Positions 1-11,829 are shown, counted from the first letter of the stretch. The stretch is DNA of 60,000 bases from Cristatella mucedo (GCA_009760855.2 WPIO01000020.1:4725501-4785500), one strand, 5' to 3'. Numbers and translations: made by a program. The notes: generated by a model not told the origin, from the sequence alone.

Positions 1-190
1 AGCAACTTAGCAACAATTTTTTCAAGAATCTTTGATAACAAAGGAAGAAGGGAAACTGGGAGATAGTTTGCAAGGACGTCTGTGTCTAATCTAGGCTTAA
101 TAAGAATGGGTCTAACGATTGCCGATTTGAAGGACTTGAGGAAGATCCCTTTTCCCAAAGAAGAATTAGAATTCTTGGTTATGGCAGGAA
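1..190 (-). mobile_element. CR1/L2-like LINE fragment (RT N-terminal part)
   Basis: Read on the minus strand, this stretch is open and encodes a typical non-LTR reverse transcriptase entry segment: FKSAIVRPIL, then LDTDVLANYLPVSLLP, then LSKILEKIVA. That is the CR1/L2 'NYRPVSNLPFLSKILEK' region just before the palm. It is cut by the window edge and ends near a + strand LINE-A copy, so the two are head to head. The family (A, B or a third) cannot be decided from this short piece. Confidence 0.7.
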
Positions 191-227
191 TCAGTTGGTC
201 TGCTAATGAAGAGAACAGAGATGATCC

Positions 228-1180
228 TTGCTGCACCTCAATTCAAGCAGGGCACTAGTGACCTCGTCCTGAAGTTCATACCCCAATCAAAAGAGATAAA
301 AAGTTTTTTGGACCGTATTTCTACTGTTCTGCTTTAAGTTTCATTGGTCTGCTGCTGCCATGTACAAATAGCATCATTATTATGTCATTATCCTCAGTTA
401 ATGTCCCATAACCTTTCAAAAAAAGCTGTAGTCAGGCCATTACTCAAGGAAGCGACACTAGAACAAGAGAACTTGAAAGAATACTTCACAGTCTCCCTTC
501 TACCATTTTTACCAAAGACACTGGAACGAGTCATAGCAGACCAGCTAAACTCATATATTTAAACTTCAAACCTTGCTAGTAGATTCCAACCTGGCATTCG
601 AGCTAATCACTCCACAGAGTCTGCACTGCTTCGGGTGTACAACGATATACTTAGGAATGCAGACATGGGTAGAGTACCTCTGCTTGTTTTGCTCGATCTT
701 TCGGCTAATTTTGATACTATCAATCACCATGTCCTTCTTGAGCGCCTCTCATCTTGCCTGAGCATCACTTGCACTTATCCGCTATGGTTCAGGTCCTGTC
801 TCAGTGACAGACTCCAGAGTATTGATGTGCATGGACAAATATCCTATGAGGTACCTCTGAAATATGGGGTTGGTCAGGCTCAGTGCTCGGTCCGGTTCTT
901 TTCACGGTTTATACTCTCCTTCTTGCCAAGGTGAATGCCACGCACAATCTAGGCTTTCACGTCTATGGGGATGGCACTCAGTTGTAGCTTTGTTTTGATC
1001 CCTCCCGGCCTCCGAGCACGTCAAATTCTGTCAACTCCCTTGCTGCATGCATTGATGGCGTCCGCACACGAATGACAACACATTTTCTTAAATTAAATCA
1101 CGATAAAACTAACTTACTAGTTATGGGCAAACCAAGTGTTATTCAGAAATTGGAAAAGCTGGTGCTCAACTCAGTTAAAA
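228..1180 (+). mobile_element. LINE-A copy, degenerate reverse transcriptase
   Basis: Fragments in several frames match the better copy at 30590-32722. They include TSDLVLKF near the start, ERVIADQLNSYI (about 526-560), ANHSTESALLRVYND (about 601-650) and motif A as LLVLLDLSANFDTI (about 678-720). The catalytic YADD box is damaged to VYGDG (about 962-976), and stops and frameshifts break the frame. It fades after the KLNHDKTNLLVMGKP segment near 1180, so the C-terminal half and the hairpin tail are missing. A dead copy. Confidence 0.8.
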
Positions 1181-2357
1181 AGAAGAGCTTTAAAATCGCC
1201 TCTACCGGTGAGGCTAACTTCCAACACCGCGTTCTTATCGAAATGAGGAAGGTCCATCTCTAAGCCGTCTGCTGAAAAGCAAATGTCGGCTAGCAATAAA
1301 GGTAATGTATTTTCCATAATTTAATGCTGCTGTGGTTGAAAATTTCAACCTAAATCTGGGTTCAGCTCTCGACTCCTTAGCTGTAATTTCCGCATCGATT
1401 GGGAGTCCGCACTCAAGTTCTTTGCCGAGGTCTAGCCTGAAAGACTCATTGCAATCGATGGCTTTAAGCAAGACCATTCTCCTAGGATGTGACTCATGTA
1501 ACTCATACAATTCACACTTTGTTCTTTCTTCTAGCGTGCCAAGACGATCAGATCGGCGCAGCAAACCAAACTCTCCACAGACTCATCACCAAGTGCATAG
1601 CGGCTGGCACCGTTCTAGACACACTGCCAGCTGACCATTGGCTGGCTCTGTCACCACAATTGCATTTGCGTCCCCTACTGTGGTGATTATGGGGGCTTTA
1701 TCTGACCCATCCTCCGGAAAAGCTCTGACAATGTATTACCATTGCACTGTTGGTTACATCTATTTTTAAAGGTCCTCTCCAAAGATGCCAAAACATTTGC
1801 ATGCCTTCATGGTTGCATGCAAGTGCAACGACTTTTGGCTAAGTAATGCAAAATCATAGCACACAAATGGAACCACTGTGGCTCATGACGGCACCAGATT
1901 CACATTAAACGCTCTTTCTAGCCAATCCTCTTGGATTTTCAGAGCTGTAAGATTGTTGTTCTGCGGGTGGGTTTCTGTAGAAAAAAAGTACATCACACCT
2001 CAAAGTTGTACTTGAGATGATAGGAGCATATGGAAATACAAATTATCGACTCGCAACGGCTAAGAGGAAACTGATTGGATTATTCTGGCCAATCAACTTG
2101 GTGCCAGTTTAAATTTCATACTTTAAAGCTTCGAGATTGCTAATTTACATTGAGACCGACGGCTTTCATCATTTCAGACTGTTTGATGAACAATCGCCTA
2201 CGTTGCCAAAACGTGAAGTCAATCTAAACATGAGGAAAATTGACTCAACTCTATTTTACTAGTATTGTGGTGCGTCTGATTGATCGTAAGTGATAAATAA
2301 ACTAGAGAAAGTCGGCCTTCAATGCGAGGCATACATTGTTGGCTCAGTTCCAGATAA
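1181..2357. other. Unassigned sequence
   Basis: No recognised gene or repeat. A minus-strand open frame at 1235-1564 has a fairly coding-like stretch (HPRRMVLLKAIDCNESFR, then LDLGKELECGLPIDAEIT), but I see no convincing splice sites and no family, so it is only a weak exon candidate. Confidence 0.3.
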
Positions 2358-2398
2358 TCAGCCTCTGCAGATCGCTCGAAGCGAGCTGCAGAGGCTGA
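2358..2398. repeat. 41-nt near-perfect palindrome
   Basis: The two arms (2358-2376 and 2380-2398) pair over 19 positions with one mismatch (A2371 against G2385) around a 3-nt loop. The outer arm reads TCAGCCTCTGCAG. It is not inside any recognised element. It could be a relic of a foldback element, or a site that forms a cruciform or an RNA hairpin. The stem is short for a microRNA precursor. Confidence 0.75.
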
Positions 2399-2814
2399 AC
2401 CATTGGAAACGTATAAAGCCGGGAATATTTGAATACAGTACAAAGCTCATAAATATCTGCCCTCAATTCTCACCTAGTCGTAGAACTTGTGATTGAGTAT
2501 TAGCAGCAAAATACTTCTACGGGCTTTAATAAAAACAGACTCGAATCTAATACTGGGTTTGAAATACTTGGACTACTCGATTTCAGAATGTGCTCATAGA
2601 AAAGAGTATATTTAGCAGCGCCGACTCAAGTGCTGCGAGAAAGTTTTTCAGAGTCGGGACGCTTGTAGAGTAGAAGTCCTACTTATTTATCGTAACCAAC
2701 CATAAGGCAAACTTAAGATGTAACTTCTATCCGATTATTCGAGCTGGAGCAATCTAGGTAAGCTCGCTCGCTAAAATTGTGGTAGATCGTCGGTAGCGTT
2801 CCTAGCAAACGTCG

Positions 2815-3320
2815 TGATCAACGGATACAGAGCAAAGTTGTTATGCTGACCCACAAGGCCCGCCACGGCTTGGCTCCTTCGTACCTAGCTGAACTGCTGC
2901 ATCAGTTTCAGCCTCTTCGCGCCCTCAGGTCGTGCATTGACAGTAAATTAGCTGTTTCCTTCCTCCGCTTAAAGACCGTCGGAGACAGAAGCTTTAGCTC
3001 TGCAGGTCCTGGACTGTGGAACTCGCTTCAACCGTTCTTAAGCAACGACAACTACTCTCCTGCTGCCAACTATGGCTCATCCTTTTCAGTGGTCCTGAGC
3101 TGCTACTTCCATGCTACTCACTACCTCAACTGCTCTCCTGACTCTGCTATGCTTCCCACTTTGTCTTTGTTGCGTGAGACGAATTCTGTTGGCTACCGAA
3201 TGCGTACCGAAAGCCGCTTAGGCTGTGACTGTGCTATACAAAACTCTCTTTCGTAACACCCACATAGTCTTTATGACTTTGTGGAGTTCAAGACGGAGAT
3301 ACATGACATTACATAAGATT
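2815..3320 (+). mobile_element. LINE-B 3' end (RT C-terminal region)
   Basis: The frame 2843-3256 carries the CR1/L2-type C-terminal segment: LTHKARHGLAPSYLAELLHQ, then TVGDRSFSSAGPGLWNSL. The 3' UTR runs to the family's end (GACGGAGATACATGACATTA, about 3293-3312), an eroded (ATTAC)n tail. It is 5'-truncated just upstream of the 'HKARHGLAP' block. The same tail ends the copies at 6972-7676 and 54870-55970. Confidence 0.85.
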
Positions 3321-4742
3321 AATTGAACATAAATTTAAAATGCAGACGCATTAGGTTTTTTAACTTTTAGACTTCAAGGTCATCAACACACAACATAAAT
3401 CGTGAGTACCAAAGGTACCGCTTATTCTGCTTGTGCCATGTTGTTTTGGCTACACCATCAATTATTATAGAGATTAGAGAACACGTTCATGTCACTGATG
3501 CCTCCTGAGAATCGCGCTCTCATCGACTCAATACTTTCCCATTAGGCTCGCCCTGGTAAAAGTCACACGTTTATGCCCTCTGCCTATTCAATGATAAATG
3601 AATGCCCAGTGGTTATTATGAAAAACTGCGTAAAACTACCTGAAAAATAAAACCCTCAAAAATCAACACACCCACGCAACTAAGACCAGTGGGGTTTCCC
3701 AAAAAAGCTTCTCATTGAATTGGCAGATAGTTTTCATTTTCAAGTCAGAAAAATTCCTCTGATTATCATTATACCATCCTTGTAGTATGCATCTATATAA
3801 CTACGTCAGCTTCAGCTAATACTTGAAAACTGATTTGTATCACATTGCTTACTTCCTCGGAGACGCTATCTCCTAAGGTTAATCTCAATTAGTGTAAAGA
3901 CTTCATCCTTTTCTAAATTTTTATTACAATCTGCTAGCATAAGTTACGAAGCAGATTTTCTTGCAGCCTCAAAGGCAAGATTTTCTACAGCCTCCAGCCC
4001 TGGGCTCAGCTGCTTCTTCCGATGGCCTCTAGCTGGTGCCCAAGTCGCTGTGAACCATTTGGGAAGAGCTTTTGGTGCGGACTCGTCAGCCTTCTTAAAT
4101 TTGGTCCTCCTATTCTTCTATTTGAAAAATGATTACAGTCAATTAAAAGCGCAACGTCGAAACAGTTGAACTCTGCAGCCTAGCAGTATTTTCGAAATGC
4201 GAATTTGGCTTTTGCAACGCCATTCGTGGATGGCGATGTACGAGGCTCCTAGTATTACCAATTCAGGAACTATGACACTGTTAAAAAAAGCCACAATATA
4301 ACCGGCCTAGCAAGGCATATGTGCCTCATCTTAGAACAGAAGTCTACGTTAGGCTGTTCAGTAAGTGGCCTCGAAAGTAGCGGCTTTCAGAGGTGCAATA
4401 TCACCACCAGTAAACCAGAACATAGTTTTCGCTTAGTATACTACTCAATGCAAAAACAGGCGTGCTCTATTCATAAAGATAAAGGTTGGAAAAAGCATCA
4501 ATCACGAGCAGTGTTTGTATTCCAGCTGAAAGAATCCAGCGATGACCTCAAAAAGAAAAAGGCGTTGAAAAGTAGGGAAACAGGGATAAGCGGGGTGAGT
4601 CTGTGGTCACACCGAGACGGAAATGACGAAAAAGAATCCAAAACCAGCTGCTTTTCTCATGCGAACACTCTATAGATTAAAAGACTGACCTTAGCTCTTA
4701 ATCGAGACACGGCATAAAGAATATGGTGAAATATGGTGATCC
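3321..4742. other. Unassigned sequence
   Basis: AT-rich sequence with no recognisable gene, repeat family or RNA. The 118-codon + frame at 4319-4675 resembles no family I know and lacks coding-like features. Confidence 0.3.
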
Positions 4743-4913
4743 ATGATGGCACACTAGGTAAAGTGGTTGTTTTTCTCGTCCTCGGTCCCGAGGTTGTGGG
4801 TTCGAATCCTACGGTGGGCGATTCTTTATCGGCGCTGCAAGCTGTGTTGATAGCTGTAAAGGCTCTTCTGTTGCTATAAAATAGAGGCTAACAAATCAGC
4901 TTATTATTATTAC
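4743..4913 (+). mobile_element. SINE1 copy (tRNA-derived head)
   Basis: Best SINE1 copy. An RNA polymerase III B box is perfect (GGTTCGAATCC, 4799-4809), and an A-box-like stretch lies about 40 nt upstream. A shared non-tRNA body follows (GCGCTGCAAGC, then AAGGCTCTTCTGTTGCTATA) and a short (ATT)n tail. The tRNA-like head does not close into an acceptor stem, so this is a retroposon and not a tRNA gene. Relatives lie at 23649, 29690 (minus), 35645, 42215 and 45885. Confidence 0.8.
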
Positions 4914-5439
4914 TCGAAGAAATCCTCAACGAAGCGTCTGAAATAGCTTTGACTTTTGCTCTCAAGCTGAAAGCAAGCAGTGCGGCCAGCAACGGAATGC
5001 ATCAGTGCACTCGAGTTGGCTAGAAATAAGGCTTCCCGCGTTTCCATTCATTCATACATAGAAATATGTACTTATATCCCACTCACATGAATACCAAGAA
5101 TCAACCTTTCATCCGTAATTTCTCTCTTCAGTGAATGGCTAATTCTCCTACTCTTTCCACGTTCTAGCGTCCTGGGCATGATCATTAACTGGTTTTCATG
5201 GATCCGAGGAGTCACCTAAAATGCTCGTTTTACTCTAGGCACTTTGCACGGAATTTTCAGGTTTTGGTGAGCTGCAGCAGTCAAAACATGTTTGATTGTT
5301 CCACATTCATTTTCTAGTAAATTCAGGGTTACCATCTGATGACTCTTTTGTGCCCTTGTAATCCAATCTGAGTTTTGGTGCTTGCACTGCCAAAATTTCT
5401 CTTTTCTCATTCATCTTGAGAAAAAGTTCCAACGAAGCC
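4914..5439. other. Unassigned sequence
   Basis: No gene or repeat recognised between SINE1 and the next LINE-A copy. Confidence 0.3.
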
Positions 5440-6378
5440 TCAAACTCAGTATATCTGCTTCACTGCATGGGTCTGCATTAACTCTATCAAAATCTAGGTG
5501 TCATATTCCAAAGCGACCTCTCATTAGAAGACCACATCAGCTCCACAGTCAAATCTGCGTATTTTCAGCTTCATAACATTGCTAAATTCGTCGTAGATTC
5601 ATTGCTAAATGCTTAATTCAGGCGTGTTTAGATAAGGATACCACGTCCAAATTGGTCCATGCATTCGTGACATCCCGTCTTGACTTCTGAAACTCACAGC
5701 TTACTGGCCTACCAGCATGTGCGATCAGGCGATTGCAGCTGGTACACAACTCTGCAGATAGGCTTGTCTGTCGTGAGCGTCGCAGTTGCCACATTACTCC
5801 ACTTCTCGCCCACCTGCACTGGCTACCAGTCAAGCAACGAATTGACTTCAAGGTTTTGTCGCTCACTTTTAGGTCCCTTCATTCTTTGGCTCCAGCCTAT
5901 CTCTCAGATCTACTCCCACACCAGACCACGGATTGTACCACCCGCTTTTCTCAATCCAACAGTCTACCAATACCTCGTACAAACCTCAAATCTTGCGGAG
6001 ACCGTTCATTTAGTTCGTATGCTCCCAAAGCCTGGAACTCCCTCCCGACTTGCGTCAGGACATCCCTGACCTGACCACATTTAAAAAGAATTTAAAAACA
6101 CACCTATTTAGGACAGCATTTAGTGGGTCCCTGCGATTCGTCCTTCACGTGCTTATGCGTGCTGACACTGTGCATGCTGCCACTAACCACATTTGCATGC
6201 TGACCCTGTGCATGTCACCCCTAACCATATTACTCATTTTGTTTGTTTTTTAAGCATGATTTTACTTACCTTCTAATTGCATTTCCCTTTGCAGCAAATG
6301 TAAAGCGCGAGATTAGAGATTAAGAGATTAAGTTCTCTTAGGGCGCTTTATCGAGTGAATTATTATTATTATTATTAA
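5440..6378 (+). mobile_element. LINE-A 3' half with intact terminal hairpin
   Basis: The 5'-truncated copy holds the RT thumb and C-terminal region. The frame 5733-6074 reads MQLVHNSADRLVCRERRS, LHWLPVKQRIDFKVLSLTFR, LAPAYLSDLLPHQ and GDRSFSSYAPKAWNSLPT. The next frame continues with FKKNLKTHLFRTAFSGS. A 3' UTR of about 220 nt follows, then the family hairpin (arms TAAAGCGC 6301-6308 and GCGCTTTA 6343-6350) and a (ATT)n tail (about 6359-6378). Frameshifts before 5733 make it non-functional. Confidence 0.88.
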
Positions 6379-6971
6379 TAACCTAGCCTTAAATAAAATC
6401 CTAGTTTGAGCAAAGGTAATATTTGGGGGCTTTGAGGGGCATTACTTTTTGTTACAGTGGATTGCCATAGAGGCTAGTTCATTATCTTTTCTAGCCTATT
6501 TGCACCGTAAAGAGTGTTACATCATAGATATGTTGTGCATGAATTAAAATGACGGTTTAATAGAATATTCACTTGAAATTTGACCTCAAAGCAGCTTTAG
6601 ATTTCAAGTAGTTTTATGCCTTATTTGAGTGGATGATGATGAAACACGGCAACTAGTCTATTGCCTTATATACTGACTAAACGTACAGCTGGCGTATAAC
6701 GCGAGAACAAGACTAGATTCTCTCTCTACGAGGAGTGAATCTCCCAGTCGCAGCAAGCGAGAATTATGACCACGCAAACCTTTCTAATGAGGCAATCTAG
6801 TTTCGCAGTGTGACATCACAGCATCTGGTGGCAATCAAAATGTAATTATATAATAGAAACAACTCTCCTCGGCTTCAATTTGATTTCTATTACAGAACCA
6901 TTGACATCGTCGAGAGTGACTTTCTGGTTCAGGAGACAGGAATGACAGCAGTTAATTTGTTTTGATCGCAA
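6379..6971. other. Unassigned sequence
   Basis: AT-rich sequence; nothing recognised. Confidence 0.3.
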
Positions 6972-7676
6972 TGTAAGATTAGGGGCTGTCTTCCACAGTA
7001 ACTTGCAAAAAGTAGCCTAACTCCTTAGTTCTGTTTCGGCTTGATTATTGTATATCCCTTTTCGCTGCCCTAAAAGCAACTGGGCCACTGCAGATGGCTA
7101 TGAATATGGCTGCGAGGCTACCGTGCTTATTCAGAGGTTTAACAGCGTGTCTCCTTTGCTAAAAGAGCTAGGATGGATGCCGGTTGAGCAACAGATACAG
7201 AGAAAAGTCCTTATGCTGACCCACAAGGCCCGCCACGGCTTGGCTCCTTTTGTACCTAGCTGAACTGCTGCACCAGTTTCAGCCTCCTCGAAGCCACAGT
7301 CCTGCAAAGACACTAAATTAGCTATGCCTTCTATCCACTTAAAGACAGTTGGCGAAGGGGGTTTTGGCTCTACACGCCGTAGACTGTGGAACTCACTTCC
7401 ACGGTTCTTACTCAATAACTACTCTCGTGCTACTGACTACGGCACATCCTTTCCAGGAGTCCTTAGCTGCTACGTTCATGCTACTCACTACCTCAACAGC
7501 TCTTCTGACTCTGCTATGCTTCCCACTTTCTTTGTTGCGTGAGATGAAGTATTTTAGCTACCGAATGCATAACCAAAGCCGCCTAGGCTGTGAGTGAGCT
7601 ATACGAAATTCTCCTGCGTAACACCTGCAGTCTTTGTAGCTTTGTGGAGTTACTGACGGAGATACATTACATTACA
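6972..7676 (+). mobile_element. LINE-B 3' end
   Basis: It aligns by eye with the minus copy at 8255-9335. Fragments read VSPLLKELGWMPVEQQIQ, LTHKARHGLAP and RRLWNSLPRF, followed by the 3' UTR and the tail GGAGATACATTACATTACAT ending near 7676. It is frameshifted (around 7260 and 7320) and 5'-truncated. The clean ATTAC repeats make this the best view of the LINE-B terminus. Confidence 0.87.
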
Positions 7677-7854
7677 TTTTAAAGAGTATCAAAAAGCATT
7701 TGCTCTATTTTAAGCATGCAATCTCACGACGTTCACTACAACTGTCGCCATGTACTAACTAGCCAATGTAAAACTACACCACACTACCACAATCCACGGC
7801 ATTCCGTCACAAATTAAAAAATCACGTGTTAAAAAGCTCACCTTTTAATCAATA

Positions 7855-8250
7855 GTAATAATCATTATCAGATTTAGTATATTGTTCACAGAGAACTCAA
7901 AATATTTACAGGCATTGCAAATTTGCTACAAAGGAAGCACGATCGAATGGTTAGATGGTGGTGGTAATATGCTCAATAAACAACAAGAATAACATGGTTA
8001 GGAGTGTCATGCACAGGGTCAGCTTGCAAGTATGGTTAGTTGCAGCATGCACAGAAGCAGCACGCATAAGCAGATAAAGGTCTAGCTAGTCACAGAGACC
8101 CGCAAAATGCTGTGATAAATAGAGACGGTTTTAATTTCTTATAAACTGCAGTCAAGTCTGTAGATGTCGAGACACAAGTCGGAGTTGAAGTAGTACATGA
8201 AGTGGAATCCCGGAGTACGCTGCCATCCTAACGACAGACTTCGGATCTTG
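7855..8250 (-). mobile_element. LINE-A 3' fragment abutting LINE-B tail
   Basis: The minus strand carries the LINE-A 3' UTR (the repeated 'GCATGC...TGCTGCCACTAACCA' type sequence, here diverged) and an eroded hairpin region (about 7855-7935). Only a short C-terminal coding remnant is left. Its 5' side joins the 3' tail of the next LINE-B copy near 8250, an arrangement seen again at 32722-32733. Confidence 0.7.
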
Positions 8251-8254
8251 TGTA

Positions 8255-9335
8255 TCTCTTTAATGTATCTCCGTCTGTAACTCCTCAAAGTCATACAGAC
8301 CATGTGGGTGTTATGCAGGAGAGTCTTGCACAGCGCATCACAGCCTAAGCGGCTTTTGGTCCGCATTCGGTAGCTAACTGACTTAGTCTCACGCAACAAA
8401 GAAAAAGTGGGAAGCATAGCAGAGTCAGGAGAGCAGTTGAGGTAGTGAGTAGCATGGAAGTAGCAGCTCAGGACTGCTGAAAAGGATGAGCCATATTCAG
8501 CAGCAGAAGAGTAGTTGTGGTTGCATAGGAATTTTTGAAGCGAGTTCCACAGTCTAGGACCTTCACAGCTAAAGCTTCTGTCGTAAACGGTCTTTCAGCT
8601 GAGGAAGGAGCAGCGAATTTTTTGTCCATACAGAACCTGAGGGCACGACAAGCTGAAACTGGTGCAGCAGTTCAGTTAGGTACGAAGGAGCCAAGCCATG
8701 GCGGGCCTTGTTGTTCAGCCTAAGAACTTTGCCCTGTATCCGTTGCTCAACCGGCATCCATCCTAGCTCTTTTAGCAAAGGAGACACGGGCTCAAACCGC
8801 AGAGACTTGAAGACTAGCCTTGCAGCCATAATCATAGTCAGCTGCAGTGGCCTAGTTGCTTTCTGTGGTAGCCCAGCCAAAATGGAATTACAATAATCAA
8901 GCCGAGACAGAACCAAGGAGCTAGTTACAATTTTCGCAAGCTGTTGTGGAAGGCAGCTCTTAATCTTGGATAGGGTTCGGACGTGATAGCTAGCTGTAGA
9001 AGCAGTGTTCTGAATGAAGCTTTTAAAATTGAGGCATCTGTCGAAAATTACAAAATTTCAAGCACGTGGTGATGGTTGCACAATAGCATCGCCTATTAGA
9101 AGCGCAAAGCGTTTTAATCCAGCCACACGCTTAGGGTGTCCAATGAGCAGTAGTTCGGTTTTATCATAATTTAATTTCAGGAAGTTTTCCGACATCCAGG
9201 ATCGAATGTCGGCAAGACGAGCATTCAGTTTCTCAGTCGCTGCAGCAGATTCCGACGGGTTGAATGACAAATACAGCTGAGTATCGTCAGAGTAAAAGTG
9301 ATATCCTATTCCATGGGCCTTAATCACTTTTGGTA
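8255..9335 (-). mobile_element. LINE-B copy, RT motif C to 3' end
   Basis: On the minus strand, the frame 9327-9058 encodes the RT catalytic box as HFYSDDTQLYLSF (YSDD) followed by DIRSWMSENFLKLNYDKTEL. The frame 8916-8569 gives LSRLDYCNSILAGLPQKATR, then VSPLLKELGWMPVEQRIQ and HKARHGLAPSYLTELLHQ. The 3' UTR and (ATTAC)n end lie near 8255. The frame is shifted and interrupted. Upstream of YSDD the palm and fingers are missing: the sequence jumps at about 9335 to a region that belongs before the RT. Confidence 0.87.
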
Positions 9336-10390
9336 AAGAAGCAAGAGAAGCGATCAGCTAGATCATCACAAGGATTATTTGATAAAGTGCTAGCCTGGTA
9401 GAGGTTAAGGAAATATTCGATTGCAGAAATCAGCACTTTTGGATTTTGCGTCTGTGAATCAACAATGCTTTTATAGAAGACGGACTTAACCTTTGCTGGG
9501 ACAGATTGGTACGACCTACATTAGTGCTAGTATGCCTGTCGATGGAAAGTTAGACTAGATCTTCTTTGTGTTTTTTTCAAGCGTTTGCTTAGTAGATCTA
9601 GCTAGTTTAATGTCTGTTCTAAACCATAAGTCACTTGGGCGAGGATGCACAATGCACTTAGTCATAGCTTTGAACTCATCGAGTATTTTAGCTAGTGTCG
9701 TATTGTAGTGATTTACAAATTATTACAGGTCAGAATGGGCATTAAACAGTAGAGGCGAAGCAGATATTCTCGCACGGGCAGAATCGATGTCAAGGATCGT
9801 GAGGTTTCTCGATTTACTGGTTATTGTAGATGAGAAGGATGGTGCATGTTGTAGACTGAATAACATTTGCGCGTGTTCAAATAAGCAGAATTCTGAATAA
9901 TCGGTTATATTAGCGTGCAGCTGAGGAGAAAATTTGGTCGGCTGTGCGACCCTTGATGTGATTAGGGCCATGCATTTTGAGCTACAAGAGGCAATGAGTC
10001 ACTAAGTGCACACAATCCGGCCCTGAAGGTGATGGGAAATTGATTAAAATGAATGTTGAAATCCCACACAACAAGGAATGATAGATTTCTTCCACACAGA
10101 ATTGTAATTAGATCTGACAAATCTGAGATAGAAGACTTAGTACCTTTAGAACGCTAGACCACTGCCAACAGTCGTAACTTGTTGCTGGGTGAACTCAAAA
10201 CAATATATTCGAAAGACTACTTCAAGGTAACTGTTAATGGCTTGAAGTTAAGGGAAGTGCATTTAATAATAGCTACTTCACCTCCAGTTTGATTGTAAGA
10301 AAAAGAAGTCTGTCGGGATTGCGTCATTAATAGTCGGACAGCTGACAGCCTTTAGCCAAGATTTGGTTCCGGCGAGCATGTCAACACCTT
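9336..10390 (-). mobile_element. LINE 5' part with endonuclease domain remnant
   Basis: The minus-strand reading gives pieces of an APE-type endonuclease. GGEVAIIKCTSLNFKPLTV and SFEYIVLSSPSNKLRLLAVV lie around 10300-10140, then LSFLVVWDFNIHFNQFP (the 'GDFNIH' block, with G changed to W) near 10085-10030. The linker toward the RT is at 9336-9600 and closely resembles 32520-32720 of the LINE-A copy. This is the only endonuclease domain in the window. Several stops are present. It may be the front of the adjoining LINE-B copy after internal deletion, or a LINE-A piece joined to it. Confidence 0.72.
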
Positions 10391-11760
10391 TTGCCTTTGG
10401 TAAACTCACAAAACTTCACAAGACATATACAATATTCCGATATGCCTTGCAATGAAATGTCAAGCCTTTGCCAATGCATGCTCACAAACAACACACTTTA
10501 ATCAGCTGTGAAGACCTGGTTCTAAAACCTTGATTTTTCTAGAGTTGAAGTGCTTTCTCTTTATTCCCCAGTTCTTGAGTTCACAGTCTTTTAGCAGATA
10601 TTTAAATTACTCTAAACTTTTTTTTACAGAGTAATTACTCGATTTCACTATAACTACCTCTGGCATCCTGTTTGTGTAGGCTGCAATTGCCGAAGGGAAT
10701 AATTCCATCCATGGTACTTCGCCACAAACTTCCCAAAACAGGATTCTTAGTGCTCCAGTTGTGTAGCTATGTTACGGAAAGAAATTGCAAAACTGTTTCT
10801 AAATTACAACAGTACAACCATAGCAGCTATGGAAGGCACAATCTCAGGAAATGCAAAGGTGTTAATGGCTACGGCTGTGCAAATAATTAAAATCTGTGGC
10901 GATCCCTTGCAAACTGACAGAAACTAGTAAGGTGATGTTTCTATTCGTATTGCATTTATAGTATTTGACTGTTATTTAAATAATGTAAGAAATTTCTATT
11001 CATTTTTATTTTCATTATCGGGGTAGGCGGAACTTGGAATGTAAAGCAGCGACTGATGCTTATACCACAATCTGTTGCAAGACTTCGCAATTTAACTAGA
11101 ATTCAGTAATGCCATGCACCAGTTTAGACTTCGGCTGTCTAATCCTAGATTTACGGCGCACCTTAGAAATACTATAGTCAAAATTCTTGTCAGACAGTCA
11201 CTGTAATTAACTGCAATTGTTTGGGCCAATACCTCTATCCACTGCAATTTACCTCAAATTGCACATGGACTGAATTCGCAAAACTCCTATTTCTAAGCAT
11301 ATTTCTGAGAACTGTGGTAAAAGTGAGATCTAAAAATTCAAATAATTGTATAGGTTCAATCTCGGGCAATTTTTTGTTGATTGACAGTCATAGTTAGGGT
11401 AAATATCACATCCCAGAGTGTTATATGGCAAATTTTCTGTGCGAATATATAAAATAGATATCATATTGCTGTCCGCACTAATAACCGTCCACAGTAGAAA
11501 CGGCCATACTGAGTTCTCTCACTCGCATGCCCAGCATGGCAATCGACTACAGTGGTTTGGGCCAATACAGAAATCTCTAACAATCCACTACAGATGAACT
11601 GGCAATTAACTGTGAGTTTTCAAGCATAATTGCAGATATTTTACTATATCAGATAGCACACTGTAAATAAAGTGCAACCGTGTTATTTCAAGCCGCTTTG
11701 CCGGCATATTTTCGGGAAAAGCAGAGCAATCGAATGAAATGGCAGCGATTGACACGGGAT
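10391..11760. other. Unassigned AT-rich sequence
   Basis: No gene recognised. The short + frame at 10672-10890 shows no family features. Confidence 0.3.
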
Positions 11761-11829
11761 CAATTGTAAATGGCATCGATCGAGATTACATATATTTAAA
11801 TGGCATCGATCTAAATGCCATTCAAATTG
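11761..11829. repeat. Short direct plus inverted repeat cluster
   Basis: An exact 15-bp direct repeat (TAAATGGCATCGATC, 11767-11781 and 11797-11811; period 30) is enclosed by inverted arms: CAATTGTAAATGGCAT at 11761-11776 and its near reverse complement at 11814-11829. It looks like the remains of a small foldback sequence. No function is assigned. Confidence 0.55.

Noticed and set aside
1235-1564. 109-codon minus-strand frame
   Set aside because: Somewhat coding-like, but no acceptable splice borders and an overlapping + frame of similar length; not called as a gene.
4319-4675. 118-codon + frame
   Set aside because: No motif, no splice context and an A-rich composition; probably chance.
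4743-4823. Possible tRNA gene
   Set aside because: A and B boxes are present but the acceptor and anticodon stems do not pair, and the same unit recurs with a shared non-tRNA body; it is a SINE head.
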